DNA of 64,000 bases. Origin: WVZL01 sp041862375. GTDB taxonomy: Bacteria; Acidobacteriota; Aminicenantia; Aminicenantales; Aminicenantaceae. This document shows, one piece after another, positions 25,072-34,290 of the stretch. Where the stretch lies: positions 1 through 64,000 of the forward strand of contig JBGVTE010000126.1 of the NCBI GenBank assembly GCA_041862375.1. The letters run 5' to 3'. Below the pieces are notes generated by a model that worked only from the letters and a program-made list of their open reading frames with translations, had not been told where the DNA came from and searched no databases. The position numbers were made by a program, and so were the translations under genes. Positions within the stretch are counted from its first letter, which is position 1. Each line of letters opens with the position of its first letter.

Positions 25072-25681
25072 AAAGAAACTTCTAATCGCCACGACAAATC
25101 AAGGAAAGGCAAGAGAAATAAAAGAATATCTTGCATGTCTTCCGTTGAAAACTCTAAGCCTTAAGGAAATTAACACAAAAGCAATCTTTTTAGAAAAGGG
25201 AAAAACATTCATAAATAATGCCCGCGGAAAAAGCGCTTTCTACAGCCAGCAGTACCAGATCTTAACCCTCGGGGAAGACTCTGGCCTTGAAATTGACTAT
25301 TTGAAGGGAGCTCCTGGAATCTTCTCATCCCGGTTCTCTGGTATTCATGCCACAGACGAAAAAAACATAAAAAAAGTTCTGAAATTAATGAAGGATGTTC
25401 CCTTTGACAAGAGAAAAGCCCAATTTGTTTCCTGCATGGTAGTAACAGATAAGGGCAAGACTATCAAAGAAATCAAAGAAAAAGTAAATGGTTTCATAAC
25501 TTTTGAGAAAAAAGGAACTCATGGTTTTGGCTATGATCCCATTTTCTTCTACGCGCCTTTAAACAAGACTTTTGCTGAACTATCACCTGAGGAAAAAAAT
25601 AGAGTTAGCCACCGCGGCCGAGCCCTCAACAAGCTCAAAGCCTTTCTCATTCTTTATTTAGGTCTCGAGGAGAAAAAATAA
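25064..25681 (+). CDS. rdgB: XTP/dITP diphosphatase (HAM1/RdgB)
   Basis: 205-residue non-canonical purine NTP pyrophosphatase that removes ITP/XTP/dITP. Family motifs are ATTNQGKAREIKEYL at residues 9-23, the catalytic GEDSGLEID near 70, HGFGYDPIFF near 158 and SHRGRAL near 185. The start is TTG, overlapping the end of the mgtC gene by eight bases. Confidence 0.95.
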   Translation: MTEKKLLIATTNQGKAREIKEYLACLPLKTLSLKEINTKAIFLEKGKTFINNARGKSAFYSQQYQILTLGEDSGLEIDYLKGAPGIFSSRFSGIHATDEKNIKKVLKLMKDVPFDKRKAQFVSCMVVTDKGKTIKEIKEKVNGFITFEKKGTHGFGYDPIFFYAPLNKTFAELSPEEKNRVSHRGRALNKLKAFLILYLGLEEKK

Positions 25682-25757
25682 GAATTTTCCTTTTCGTTTT
25701 TTTTAACCAAGTTGACTTTTAAATTCAACTCAAGAAACTTAAGGAGTCATTCCTCAT

Positions 25758-26123
25758 TTACACCCTGAAATTCTTCAGTGCAAGGGACGTTCGCTCAGTA
25801 ATATCTTTTATCTTCTTCTTGAGTCGAAAATACTGGCTTGAGGTAAAATATCCTATTTTTCTAGAAATAAAATTGTAGTAATTTAAAGTTTTAAGCAAAG
25901 ATAAAGATTTTTGAATGTACATTAAACACTTCTTATTCGGAAATTCTAAGACAGCCTGAGCAATATTTTGAGCGATGGAAACTGCTGTTTTCCTTAATCC
26001 CGATTTAAGGATTCCAATTCCTGAGGTTCCACAAAACACTTTCCCAGTAAGTTCATAAATTTCTTTTTCTATCTCTTCAGCTTTTTCGACAATAGAATCA
26101 ATAACTTCTTCTTTATTCATCAC
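25758..26123 (-). CDS. Four-helix-bundle protein (S23 / 23S rRNA IVP-like)
   Basis: 121-residue all-helical protein resembling the four-helix-bundle family first found in 23S rRNA intervening sequences. The typical second-helix motif appears as GLRKTAVSIAQNIAQAV near 42-58, followed by a third helix (KSLSLLKTLNYYNFISRKIGY) and a fourth. Free-standing members are common in uncultured bacteria and have no known role, though one is reported in group with diversity-generating retroelements (Avd). No such element is visible here. Confidence 0.7.
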   Translation of the reverse strand: MMNKEEVIDSIVEKAEEIEKEIYELTGKVFCGTSGIGILKSGLRKTAVSIAQNIAQAVLEFPNKKCLMYIQKSLSLLKTLNYYNFISRKIGYFTSSQYFRLKKKIKDITERTSLALKNFRV

Positions 26124-26188
26124 TATATTCTCCTTCTCCCTTAAAGCGACTACGTTAACGTAAGGAATGATTCTGGAGGAACAGGAAA

Positions 26189-26209
26189 GGGAGAGGCAGA
26201 ACCTCTCCC
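26189..26209 (-). terminator. Hairpin downstream of comEA
   Basis: Perfect stem GGGAGAGG/CCTCTCCC with a five-base loop, directly after the comEA-like stop codon on the minus strand. Only TTT and then mixed bases follow, so the U-tract is poor. Confidence 0.5.
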
Positions 26210-26216
26210 CCTTATT

Positions 26217-26528
26217 TCACTTTTCCTTTATCTTGTTTCCTACAGTGATTGAATCCTTTATCCCCTTAAAAATTTTTTCGCCAATCCCTTTAACCTTCAT
26301 GATTTCCTCAATCTTTTTAAATTTACCGTTAGCTTTCCTGTAATCAATGATTCGCTGAGCTACTTTCACTCCAATCCTGGGAAGCTTCTGGAGCTTCTCT
26401 AAAGATGCTGTGTTGATATTGATCTTCTCACTCTCTGTTTCTGATTCTGCCTGAAGATAGGGAAGAAAAGAAAGAAAAAGACCCAGGATAACACTTGCTA
26501 CTAAACCCTTAACTAAAAAGCTTTTCAT
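26217..26528 (-). CDS. comEA: ComEA-type helix-hairpin-helix DNA-binding protein
   Basis: 103-residue secreted protein with a signal peptide (residues 1-27) followed by the ComEA signature INTASLEKLQKLPRIGVKVAQRIIDYRKANGKFKKIEEIMKVKGIG, two helix-hairpin-helix motifs that bind DNA without sequence specificity. In competent bacteria such proteins pull incoming DNA into the periplasm. dprA nearby (30070) is also a competence gene. AAGGAGG precedes the start. Confidence 0.9.
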   Translation of the reverse strand: MKSFLVKGLVASVILGLFLSFLPYLQAESETESEKININTASLEKLQKLPRIGVKVAQRIIDYRKANGKFKKIEEIMKVKGIGEKIFKGIKDSITVGNKIKEK

Positions 26529-26889
26529 AAAAACCTCCTTTCGCCCAAATCCTATGCAATATTGAGGCCATCGTGGCTGAAAATTCTATCTCATTTATTT
26601 TCAGTTGATTTCCTAATATCAAAATCTAATAATGTAAATATTTGTTAACAGAATACGATACACCCAAGACAACATACGTTTACACGGGTAGCCCTCCTTC
26701 CACATCTTCCTTATCTCCATTCCATTAAACCATGTATACAAAAGAAAAAAACGGGCAGATCTTGTCATATTTTTTAAAGAAGGTGAAAATCGAATAGAAA
26801 GAATTTCTTGGCGCCATCGAGGCAACTTTTAACAAAAGTAGAATTTACAGGAGATCAAAAAGTTGAATCGAACAATTAGAGTGGGAAAG
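26529..26889. other. Intergenic region comEA / tyrosine recombinase
   Basis: About 360 bases. A 68-codon minus-strand frame (26619-26825) exists, but it lacks a ribosome-binding site and resembles no family I know. No strong hairpin or repeat is seen. Confidence 0.4.
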
Positions 26890-27774
26890 TCAGGAGCGGG
26901 GGTGGCTTTTACGATATACTTTGAGAAGTTGAGGCAAATCAAGATGAGTGTATTTTTGGGTTGTGGCTAAACTTTCATGACCTAAAAGTTCCTGGATGAC
27001 TCTCAAGTCTGCGCCCCGACTCAATAAATGAGAGGCAAAGGAATGACGAAGGGAATGCGGACTTATTTTTCTCTTCAAAGCTGAAAGTAGGATGTATTTG
27101 TCAATAATCCTTTCTACAGAACGAGGAGTAAGCCGCTGGCCCCGGTAATTCAAAAACAAGCTCTTCTCATCAATTCTGCCTTTATTGATTGAGTGCCTGG
27201 CTTGAATATACCTAACCAAGCTCTCTTCTGCTTTCCTCCCAAACGGCAAAAGCCTTTCTTTCTTTCCTTTGCCTCTAACCCGTATAAGCCTCTCTTCAAA
27301 AGTTAGATCCTCAAGATTAATCCCAATAAGTTCGCTCACTCTTATGCCAGTTGCATAGAGAAGCTCAAGTATTGCTTTATCCCTTAATTCAAGGACCTTA
27401 TCAGATGGAGGTAAATCCAAAAAATTTGCCATCTCATCCTCTGAAAGAAAAGACGGAACATGCTTTTCTTGTTTTGGCGTGGCTACTACTTTAGCTGGAT
27501 TATCCTCGAGCCACTTCTTCATCATACAGAACTTGAGAAAAGAGCGAATAGCAGCTAGTTTGCGGGCTATCGTTGACTTCTTATCTTTTCTATCATAAAG
27601 TCTGGCTAAAAATCCCCGAAGAAGGACATTGTCAATTTCTTTTAGAGAAACTCCTTTTTCACTCAGGTATTTCACCAACTGGCTTAAATCTGACCTGTAG
27701 CTCTTTATTGTCAATGGAGAGGCATCTTTTTCATACTTAAGGTAGTTCAAGAACTGGTTTACCTCTTTTTTCAT
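26890..27774 (-). CDS. Tyrosine recombinase XerC/XerD family
   Basis: 294-residue integrase-family recombinase. The N-terminal SAM-like core-binding domain (FLNYLKYEKDASPLTIKSYRSDL) is followed by the catalytic domain with Arg in ATGIRVSELIG near 142, HSLRH near 240, the GH of ELLGHESLATTQ near 266 and the Tyr nucleophile in KYTHL near 276. Size and location beside topA and dprA favour a chromosomal dimer-resolution XerD/XerC rather than a phage integrase. Confidence 0.93.
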   Translation of the reverse strand: MKKEVNQFLNYLKYEKDASPLTIKSYRSDLSQLVKYLSEKGVSLKEIDNVLLRGFLARLYDRKDKKSTIARKLAAIRSFLKFCMMKKWLEDNPAKVVATPKQEKHVPSFLSEDEMANFLDLPPSDKVLELRDKAILELLYATGIRVSELIGINLEDLTFEERLIRVRGKGKKERLLPFGRKAEESLVRYIQARHSINKGRIDEKSLFLNYRGQRLTPRSVERIIDKYILLSALKRKISPHSLRHSFASHLLSRGADLRVIQELLGHESLATTQKYTHLDLPQLLKVYRKSHPRS

Positions 27775-27816
27775 TGTCTAAAAAGCTCTTTTTTTCAGAA
27801 ATATTCGAGGCATTCT

Positions 27817-30069
27817 TTATAAATCTTCTTCTTCCCGAGCGGGCCCTTTTCTATCCCAAATCTTTTCTTTCTCAACGTTCTCTTTATAATTACATTCTTC
27901 ATTGCTGCAGTATAGATAGGGCTCTCCTCTTATCTGATTTTTCCGGAGCACAAATTCACGACCGCACCCGGGGCAGGATTGATGAATGGGCTCATCCCAC
28001 GTGGCAAAATCACACTTAGGGAAATTACTGCAGCCAAAAAATATCTTTCCTTTTTTTGTTTTTCTACTCACTATCTTTCCACCACAGTTTAAAGGACAGA
28101 AAATTCCCGTATCAATACTCTCTTTTTTTGTGAATTTACATTCAGGATAACCGGAGCAGGCAATAAAACTTCCGTATTTGCCTTTCCTCAAAACCAGTTG
28201 AGAACCACACTGAGGACATTTTTCTTCCAGAGATTTGATTTCTTTCTTGAGAAAACTTTCTCTATAATTGCAGTCAGGATAGCCAGAGCAGGCTTTAAAT
28301 CTTCCATATCGCCCTTCCCTGATTACAAGACGTCTACTGCATTGGGGACATGTTTCGTCCACAGGAATTCCCTTTTTCCTAATTCCTTCTAACTTCTTAC
28401 CATCCTCTAAGTACCTATCAAGGAGTTTATAGTAATTTCTTAGAGACTCCTGCCAATCCTGTTCTCCTTCACTAATGCGATCCAATTCTTCTTCCATCGA
28501 GGCTGTAAATTCAGCCTTCATCAAATCAGGGAAATTTTTAACTAAAAAATCTGTAACAAAGATTCCAATCTCGGTGGGAATAAATTTTCCCTTTTCTTTT
28601 ATGACATAAACACGATCTTGCAAAGTAGCTATTATCGGAGCATAAGTACTCGGTCTTCCGATCCCCCTCGTTTCCAACTCCTTAACCAAGGTTCCCTCAG
28701 TATATCGGGGAGGAGGCTGAGTGAAATTCTGTTTTGGCTCAAGTTCCAGCAGTGTTAACTCCTCTCCTCGCTCTACTTTAGGCAGGACATCTTCTTCCTT
28801 TCTTTGAGACAGGTAGAGAGTCAAGAAACCATCAAATTTTATAACTTCTCCCTTAGATTGGAACTGATATTTGGAAGCTCTGATGTCAAACTCTGTTTCC
28901 TCCACCAGAGCTGAACTCATCTGAGAAGCGATGAATTTTTTCCAGATCAAGTTGTAAAGACTGTATTCCTCGTTTTTTAGGTAAGGTTTTACAACTTCAG
29001 GAGCGAGATCAAGAGAGGTCGGGCGAACGGCCTCATGAGCATCCTGTGCTTTTCTTTTGTTCTTGAAGATTCGTGCATTAGGGGGAAGATACGCAGAAGG
29101 AAAGTTGCTCCCGATGTACTTCCTGGCTAAAAAAAGAGCCAGGTTTGAAATCCTGACAGAGTCTGTTCTCATGTAAGTGATTAATCCCACTAAACCTCTA
29201 TCTCCAATTTTTAATCCCTCGTACAGCCTCTGAGCAATTGCCATGGTCTTTTTTACGGGAAAGCGAAGAAGCCGGAAACTATCCTGCTGTAAAGTACTCG
29301 TTATGTAAGGAGGATACGGATTTTTTTTCTTTTCCTTTATTTTAAAATCATGGACAACAAAAAGAGCCTGCTTCAATTCTTCAACTATTTTCTCTGCCTC
29401 TCTGCCATTTTTTATTTTTACCTTCTTGTCTTCAATTTTGGTTAATACAGCTTTAAAGGAAGGCGGTTTCGACGCTTCAAGTCGGGCGGTTACTGTCCAG
29501 AATTCTTCAGGAACAAAGTCTTTGATCTCTCTTTCCCGCTCGCATATCAACCGCAAGGCTACGGATTGAACCCTGCCGGCACTCAAGCCTCTCCCTATCT
29601 TCTTCCAAAGTAAGGGACTAATTAAGTAGCCAACTAGCCTATCAAGCATTCTCCTTGTCTGCTGGGCATTTATCTTGTATTGATCAAGCTGCCCTAAGTT
29701 CTTAAAGGCTTCTTCAACTGCCCTTTTTGTTATTTCGTGAAGGAGGGTACGGTATACTTTCTTATTATCGTCTTTCAGGATATGACTCAGATGCCAGCAT
29801 ATGGCCTCACCTTCTCTGTCTGGATCGGCAGCAAGGACTACAGATTCACACTTTTTTGCCCACTTTTTGAGCTCATGTACTATCTTTTTTTTCTCAGGAA
29901 TTATTACGTAGTGAGGTTTAAAATCATTCTCGATTTCAATTCCCAATTTTTCCTTTGGTAAATCTCTGACATGTCCCATGGAGGCTTTCACTAAATAATC
30001 TCTTCCCAAGTAACGATTTACAGTCTTCGCTTTAGCTGGAGATTCAACAATAACAAGAGATTTAGGCAT
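27817..30069 (-). CDS. topA: DNA topoisomerase I
   Basis: 750-residue type IA topoisomerase that relaxes negative supercoils. The Toprim domain is N-terminal (ESPAKAKTVNRYLG at 8-21; DPDREGEAI near 100). The active-site tyrosine is in GLITYMRTDSVRIS near 305. Four C-terminal topoisomerase zinc fingers occur (CPQCSRR, CPQCGSQ, CPLNCGG and CPGCGRE types), after residue 590. It starts one base after the dprA stop on the same strand. Confidence 0.97.
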   Translation of the reverse strand: MPKSLVIVESPAKAKTVNRYLGRDYLVKASMGHVRDLPKEKLGIEIENDFKPHYVIIPEKKKIVHELKKWAKKCESVVLAADPDREGEAICWHLSHILKDDNKKVYRTLLHEITKRAVEEAFKNLGQLDQYKINAQQTRRMLDRLVGYLISPLLWKKIGRGLSAGRVQSVALRLICEREREIKDFVPEEFWTVTARLEASKPPSFKAVLTKIEDKKVKIKNGREAEKIVEELKQALFVVHDFKIKEKKKNPYPPYITSTLQQDSFRLLRFPVKKTMAIAQRLYEGLKIGDRGLVGLITYMRTDSVRISNLALFLARKYIGSNFPSAYLPPNARIFKNKRKAQDAHEAVRPTSLDLAPEVVKPYLKNEEYSLYNLIWKKFIASQMSSALVEETEFDIRASKYQFQSKGEVIKFDGFLTLYLSQRKEEDVLPKVERGEELTLLELEPKQNFTQPPPRYTEGTLVKELETRGIGRPSTYAPIIATLQDRVYVIKEKGKFIPTEIGIFVTDFLVKNFPDLMKAEFTASMEEELDRISEGEQDWQESLRNYYKLLDRYLEDGKKLEGIRKKGIPVDETCPQCSRRLVIREGRYGRFKACSGYPDCNYRESFLKKEIKSLEEKCPQCGSQLVLRKGKYGSFIACSGYPECKFTKKESIDTGIFCPLNCGGKIVSRKTKKGKIFFGCSNFPKCDFATWDEPIHQSCPGCGREFVLRKNQIRGEPYLYCSNEECNYKENVEKEKIWDRKGPAREEEDL

Positions 30070-31167
30070 CTACATTTTCCTCTGAAAATATTTTCCAGGA
30101 CTCTGGGAAACTATTCCTTTAAGCTCCATAGTCAGGAGTATAGAAAGGAGCTCGGAGATGGAAAAAACAGTCTTCTCAACTAGTTCATCAATATGAGTAA
30201 GGGTGTCTTCTTTTAGACATTCAAACACTTTCTTCTCCTGAGCATTAAGCGAAGGCGGTCTCTCTTTTTCTCCTCTTTGAGAAAAAATTCTCTCTCTAAA
30301 GGGAGAAGGGAGTTCCTCAGCCACATCCTCCCAATTCTCAACAAGTTTGGCTCCTGTCTTAATGAGCCAGTTAGTCCCTTGGCTGAGGTCAGAAGTCACA
30401 TTCCCGGGTACAGCCATGACTTCCCTATTTTGTTCCAGGGCTAAACGAGCTGATATCAGGGAACCACTCTTTTTAGCCGCTTCAACCACAATAACCGCCA
30501 TCGAGAGACCAGAAATAATCCTGTTCCTGATAGGGAAATGAAAGCCAAGAGGAGGAGTGTCAAGGGGGAATTCGGATATCACTGCACCCCTCTCGGTAAT
30601 TTTTTTTAAGAGAGAGTAATTCTCTCTTGGATATACGTCTTCTAATCCTGAGCCCAAGACGGCCACAGTTTTTCCTCGCTTCAAAGCTCCCCAGTGAGCC
30701 ATAGAATCAATCCCTCGAGCCATGCCACTGACAATAACTACTCCTCGAGAAGCTAAATCCTCAGCCAGCCTTTCTGTTACTGCCTTTCCGTAAGGAGTTG
30801 GTCTCCGTGCTCCCACAATGGAAACAGAAGGTTCCTCCAAAACATCAAGCTTCCCTGCACAATAAAGAACGAAGGGAGGGTCAAATATTTCTCTTAAATA
30901 ATTAGGATAGCTTTTATCTTCAAGAGTAAGCAAAGTGTAATTTTTTCTCTCAAGTTTTTCAATTACTCGCGAAGCATGATCAATTATTTTGGGAGAAACA
31001 ATCCTTCGAGCTTCATCTTCTTTAAGGCCTAAAGCGATTAACTCTCTTTCCCCTGCTTCAAAAATATTTCTTATGGAGGGAAAATGCTCGAAAATCTTCT
31101 TAGCTGATTTTAAATTACTAGCAAGGACGAGGTTAAATGCAACCCAGTACTTTCTATTATCTTCCAC
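30070..31167 (-). CDS. dprA: DNA processing protein DprA/Smf
   Basis: 365-residue DprA, which loads RecA onto incoming single-stranded DNA in natural transformation. The Rossmann-like core is clear: VSIVGARRPTPYGKAV near 113, SGMARGIDSMAHWGAL near 145 and VLGSGLEDVYPREN near 170. A C-terminal winged-helix domain (residues 305-365) is also present. With a comEA-like gene nearby it hints at natural competence. Confidence 0.96.
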   Translation of the reverse strand: MEDNRKYWVAFNLVLASNLKSAKKIFEHFPSIRNIFEAGERELIALGLKEDEARRIVSPKIIDHASRVIEKLERKNYTLLTLEDKSYPNYLREIFDPPFVLYCAGKLDVLEEPSVSIVGARRPTPYGKAVTERLAEDLASRGVVIVSGMARGIDSMAHWGALKRGKTVAVLGSGLEDVYPRENYSLLKKITERGAVISEFPLDTPPLGFHFPIRNRIISGLSMAVIVVEAAKKSGSLISARLALEQNREVMAVPGNVTSDLSQGTNWLIKTGAKLVENWEDVAEELPSPFRERIFSQRGEKERPPSLNAQEKKVFECLKEDTLTHIDELVEKTVFSISELLSILLTMELKGIVSQSPGKYFQRKM

Positions 31168-31169
31168 CT

Positions 31170-32048
31170 TTATTTTTTTTGCTTTACGGGAGGAATCGCA
31201 AAAACAGGAATATGGGTATATGAAATAGCTTTCTCAGTTGTACTGCCTAAGAAGAACCGCTCTAACTTGGTGTGGACATAGGTTGACATGACAATCAAGT
31301 CAAAGTTATGAGTCTCGGCAAAATCAACAATTCCTATCGAGGCATTAATAGCTCGATAAACTTCCTCTTCAACCTTTATATCCTCCTTTTCTCTTCTCTT
31401 TCTCTTTCTGAGTCTCTGCAAAACAGCATCGAACATCTCATCCAAAACTTTAGGAGAAAATTCATAGTCGTGAAGTTCAAGGACATGGAGAAGAGTAAGG
31501 TCTGCATCAAATCCTCTGGCTAATTTCCAGGCAAAATCTCTTTCCATTTCTTCTTGAGGAGAAAAGTCTGTGGGTACCAGAATCCGGTTAATCCGAGGCT
31601 TAATTTTCCTTTTTTTCGTGATTAAAACTGGTACTGAAGAGTTCCTCAAGACTTGATTGGCTACACTTCCTATAAAAAGCTTTTCTATCGCAGATAATCC
31701 TCTTTTTCCGATTACGATTAGATCTGCTTTCTCTTCCTTGGCAGTCTCAATAATCCTCTTTGAAGCAGATCCCTCTTTAACTATAATCTTAAAGGGAATT
31801 TCCTTAGCTTCCTTGATTTTCTCAAGCCTCTTTTCCGCTTCTTTTTTTAGTAAATCAACTCTTTTGGTTAACTCTCCCCTGATAACATATGAAGTGTTGT
31901 AGAGAGCTGGAGAGAAATCAGGCACAACATGCAAGGCAGTAATACTCGCCTGGAATGCATCGGAAAAAATGTTGGCATACAGGAGAGCTTCTTGAGCCTC
32001 ATCTGAAAAATCTGTTGTCCAAAGAATCTTTTTCAAGAAATCTGGCAT
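31170..32048 (-). CDS. Tandem universal stress protein (UspA)
   Basis: 292-residue protein with two Usp domains (residues 1-145 and 150-290). The first keeps the ATP-binding G-2x-G-9x-G(S) motif (GKRGLSAIEKLFIGS near 118), the second a related but weaker one (FFLGSTTEKAI). Likely a cytoplasmic nucleotide-binding stress protein; partner unknown. It lies directly upstream of dprA-topA on the same strand. Confidence 0.92.
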   Translation of the reverse strand: MPDFLKKILWTTDFSDEAQEALLYANIFSDAFQASITALHVVPDFSPALYNTSYVIRGELTKRVDLLKKEAEKRLEKIKEAKEIPFKIIVKEGSASKRIIETAKEEKADLIVIGKRGLSAIEKLFIGSVANQVLRNSSVPVLITKKRKIKPRINRILVPTDFSPQEEMERDFAWKLARGFDADLTLLHVLELHDYEFSPKVLDEMFDAVLQRLRKRKRREKEDIKVEEEVYRAINASIGIVDFAETHNFDLIVMSTYVHTKLERFFLGSTTEKAISYTHIPVFAIPPVKQKK

Positions 32049-32165
32049 CTTTATCTCCTCGCCTAAACTCTAGCTTCAAAGTTTCACAAGTATTGTAGCA
32101 GGAAAAAAGAAAAAGACAAGAAAAAGTCTTCGAGAACGGACTTGTTCCAATAATGTATGTCGCTT

Positions 32166-33476
32166 TTATCTACCCAGCAGAATAGAACTCTGGTTAAAGA
32201 ACGTACCAGCTATGGCTCCCGTCATAAGACAGGCAAGGGTAGCTGCCAGAAGAGCTCTCAGGCCCACTCGAGAAAGATCTTTTATTCTGCTCGGGACAAG
32301 AGCACCAATTCCTCCTACAAAAATTGCTAAGGATGCAATGTGAGCGAATCCGCACAGGGCATAGGAAGTAATGATTGCTGAACGGGGATGAATTAGCTCC
32401 CCGCTGGCCATGAGTTGAGAGAGATGTTGATAAGAAGCAGCTTCTGTAATTATTGTTCTTTCTCCTATTATCTGGGCAACCTTGAAAGCGTCAGCAGGAG
32501 GAACACCTAAAATAAGGGTAAAAGGATAAAAGATATAACCTAGGATTTTTTCTAATGATAACTGAAGATCCAAACCAAACCAATTATTTAAGGGAATAGC
32601 AGCTTGTCCCAGGATAAGGTTGACGAGCTGCACAAGGCCGAGGAAAGCGAGAAGCAAAGCTACAATACCCCCTAGAAGACGAAGTCCACTATTAGCTCCG
32701 TGAATAATTGCCATGATTAGATTGTCTTCTCGTTCGTAATAAGGCTTAACCTCTACACCTAAAGTGTGAGACTTTTCTGTCTCTGGCATAATAAGTTTTG
32801 CCATAACTACTGCTGCTGGGGCTGAAAGAAAAGAAGCAGAGACAAGATGGCCGGCTATGGTAGGCAGTTCACCTTGGAGAAAAAACACATAGACGGCAAG
32901 AACTGTAGAAGCGATAGTTGCCATCCCAGCTGAAAGGATTGTAGTCAGTTCTGAACGGGTCATATCTTTGAGGTGAGGTCGGACGATAAGGGCAGACTCG
33001 ATTCCAACAAAAATGTTGCTCGAAGCACAAAGAGATTCAGCTCCGCTAACTCGCATCAGCTTTGTGAATATATAAGAAAAAACCCGGATGATAAATGGCA
33101 TAACTTTCAGATAATAAAGAGCTCCTACGAGGGATGCAAAGAATATAATAGTAGGGAGTCCTTGAAAAGCTAAAAAAAAGCCTAAAGAGGTTTCTCCATC
33201 CTCACTGGTTGTACCAGGGGGCAAGGCCAGCCGACCAAAAAGAAATTTAGTTCCCGCAGTTGCACAATCGAGCACGGCCACCACTGCCTTGTTTACCAGA
33301 AGAAATAACTTGCCTCCCAGTGGAACCACAAAAATAAAAAAGGCAAAAAGGAATTGCAGCCCAATCCCCCAAAAGATAACCCTCCAATTGACAACTTTAT
33401 GATGAGCCGAACAAAGCCAAGCAAAACCTACAAGAACAAAGATGCCCAAAAGGCTCACTAAATTGTAAGTTTCCAT
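32166..33476 (-). CDS. nupC: Concentrative nucleoside transporter (CNT/NupC family)
   Basis: 436-residue integral membrane protein with about ten helices that imports nucleosides with H+ or Na+. Family motifs include GPLGGK-like VPLGGKLF near 50, ESLCASSNIFVGIESALIVRPHL near 145 (gate helix with conserved Glu) and a second ERTIITEAASYQHL near 335. NupC of known enzymes lacks the N-terminal extension; length is normal here. It follows the DUF167 gene with two bases between them. Confidence 0.93.
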   Translation of the reverse strand: METYNLVSLLGIFVLVGFAWLCSAHHKVVNWRVIFWGIGLQFLFAFFIFVVPLGGKLFLLVNKAVVAVLDCATAGTKFLFGRLALPPGTTSEDGETSLGFFLAFQGLPTIIFFASLVGALYYLKVMPFIIRVFSYIFTKLMRVSGAESLCASSNIFVGIESALIVRPHLKDMTRSELTTILSAGMATIASTVLAVYVFFLQGELPTIAGHLVSASFLSAPAAVVMAKLIMPETEKSHTLGVEVKPYYEREDNLIMAIIHGANSGLRLLGGIVALLLAFLGLVQLVNLILGQAAIPLNNWFGLDLQLSLEKILGYIFYPFTLILGVPPADAFKVAQIIGERTIITEAASYQHLSQLMASGELIHPRSAIITSYALCGFAHIASLAIFVGGIGALVPSRIKDLSRVGLRALLAATLACLMTGAIAGTFFNQSSILLGR

Positions 33477-33478
33477 TA

Positions 33479-33811
33479 TTAGCTCTTTCCTTCCCGGATA
33501 ATATTTTTATTATCAAACCTCATAAGCTCGCTTTTGTCAACTTCAAGGGATATTAATTTTCGCTGAGACTTTTGTCCCCGGATGATCTTAACTCGAGAAG
33601 AAGGAAGACCGAAATGGGAAGCTATTATTTCAATAACCTTCCTGTTAGCCTCCCCCTTAGAAGGAGGTGAATGGACTTTTATCTTTAACTCTCCAGAGTT
33701 CTCTTCAACAATTTCCTGCTTCCTGGAGCGAGGATAAACTTTTACATTCAGATAAATTTTCACAGTAGCAGGGACTTTACCTCTGTCTTTTATTCTATTT
33801 CCAATAACCAT
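33479..33811 (-). CDS. DUF167/YggU-family protein
   Basis: 110-residue small alpha/beta protein with the family signature LKIKVHSPPSKGEANRKVIEIIASHF near residues 46-71. Function unknown. YggU homologues often sit next to YggT genes; here the YggT gene is 120 bases upstream on the same strand, supporting the call. Confidence 0.9.
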   Translation of the reverse strand: MVIGNRIKDRGKVPATVKIYLNVKVYPRSRKQEIVEENSGELKIKVHSPPSKGEANRKVIEIIASHFGLPSSRVKIIRGQKSQRKLISLEVDKSELMRFDNKNIIREGKS

Positions 33812-33930
33812 TCTCGCTAATAGAAATCGACATTAAGGCTCAGCTATTACTGGACTCGCATTAAAAGGCAAATCAAGACGAAGATATGTAAAAATATAAT
33901 TTTATCTAGAAGCATAAAAAGAAAATCTAA

Positions 33931-34254
33931 CTAAAAATAGAACCTTGATTCTCTGAGTAACTGTTGAGCATAGTGAGCAAGAGATTTAACTATGAAAGAA
34001 TCTACAAATAAAATTATCAGGATGACAATCAGCGGCGTTAAATCAATTCCTCCGAGCTTATAAGGAGGAATGATTCTTCGGAAAGGCCGAAGAACAGGCT
34101 CTGTTAGATGATGCAAGATGACTACAAGAGGGTAAAGGGAAGGTACATTTATCCAGGAAAAAATTGCGCGGATGATAATTATCCACATATAGACTATCAA
34201 GACTATATGGAGGATCTTAGCGAGGGCACTCAAAAAATTGCCGAGAAGAATCAT
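33931..34254 (-). CDS. YggT-family membrane protein
   Basis: 107-residue protein with two main hydrophobic segments (about 8-35 and 68-90), with the YggT motif VPSLYPLVVILHHLTEPVLRPFRRIIPP near 38-66 between them. Role is thought to lie in osmotic stress or cell division but is not established. Adjacent to DUF167 (33479), a common pairing. Confidence 0.9.
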   Translation of the reverse strand: MILLGNFLSALAKILHIVLIVYMWIIIIRAIFSWINVPSLYPLVVILHHLTEPVLRPFRRIIPPYKLGGIDLTPLIVILIILFVDSFIVKSLAHYAQQLLRESRFYF

Positions 34255-34290
34255 CCTTCAACCTTTTTTAAAAGAAGCCACATCCTGGAA

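Noticed and set aside
26619..26825. 68-codon minus-strand ORF in the comEA/recombinase gap
   Set aside because: No ribosome-binding site, no recognisable domain; kept only as unexplained sequence.
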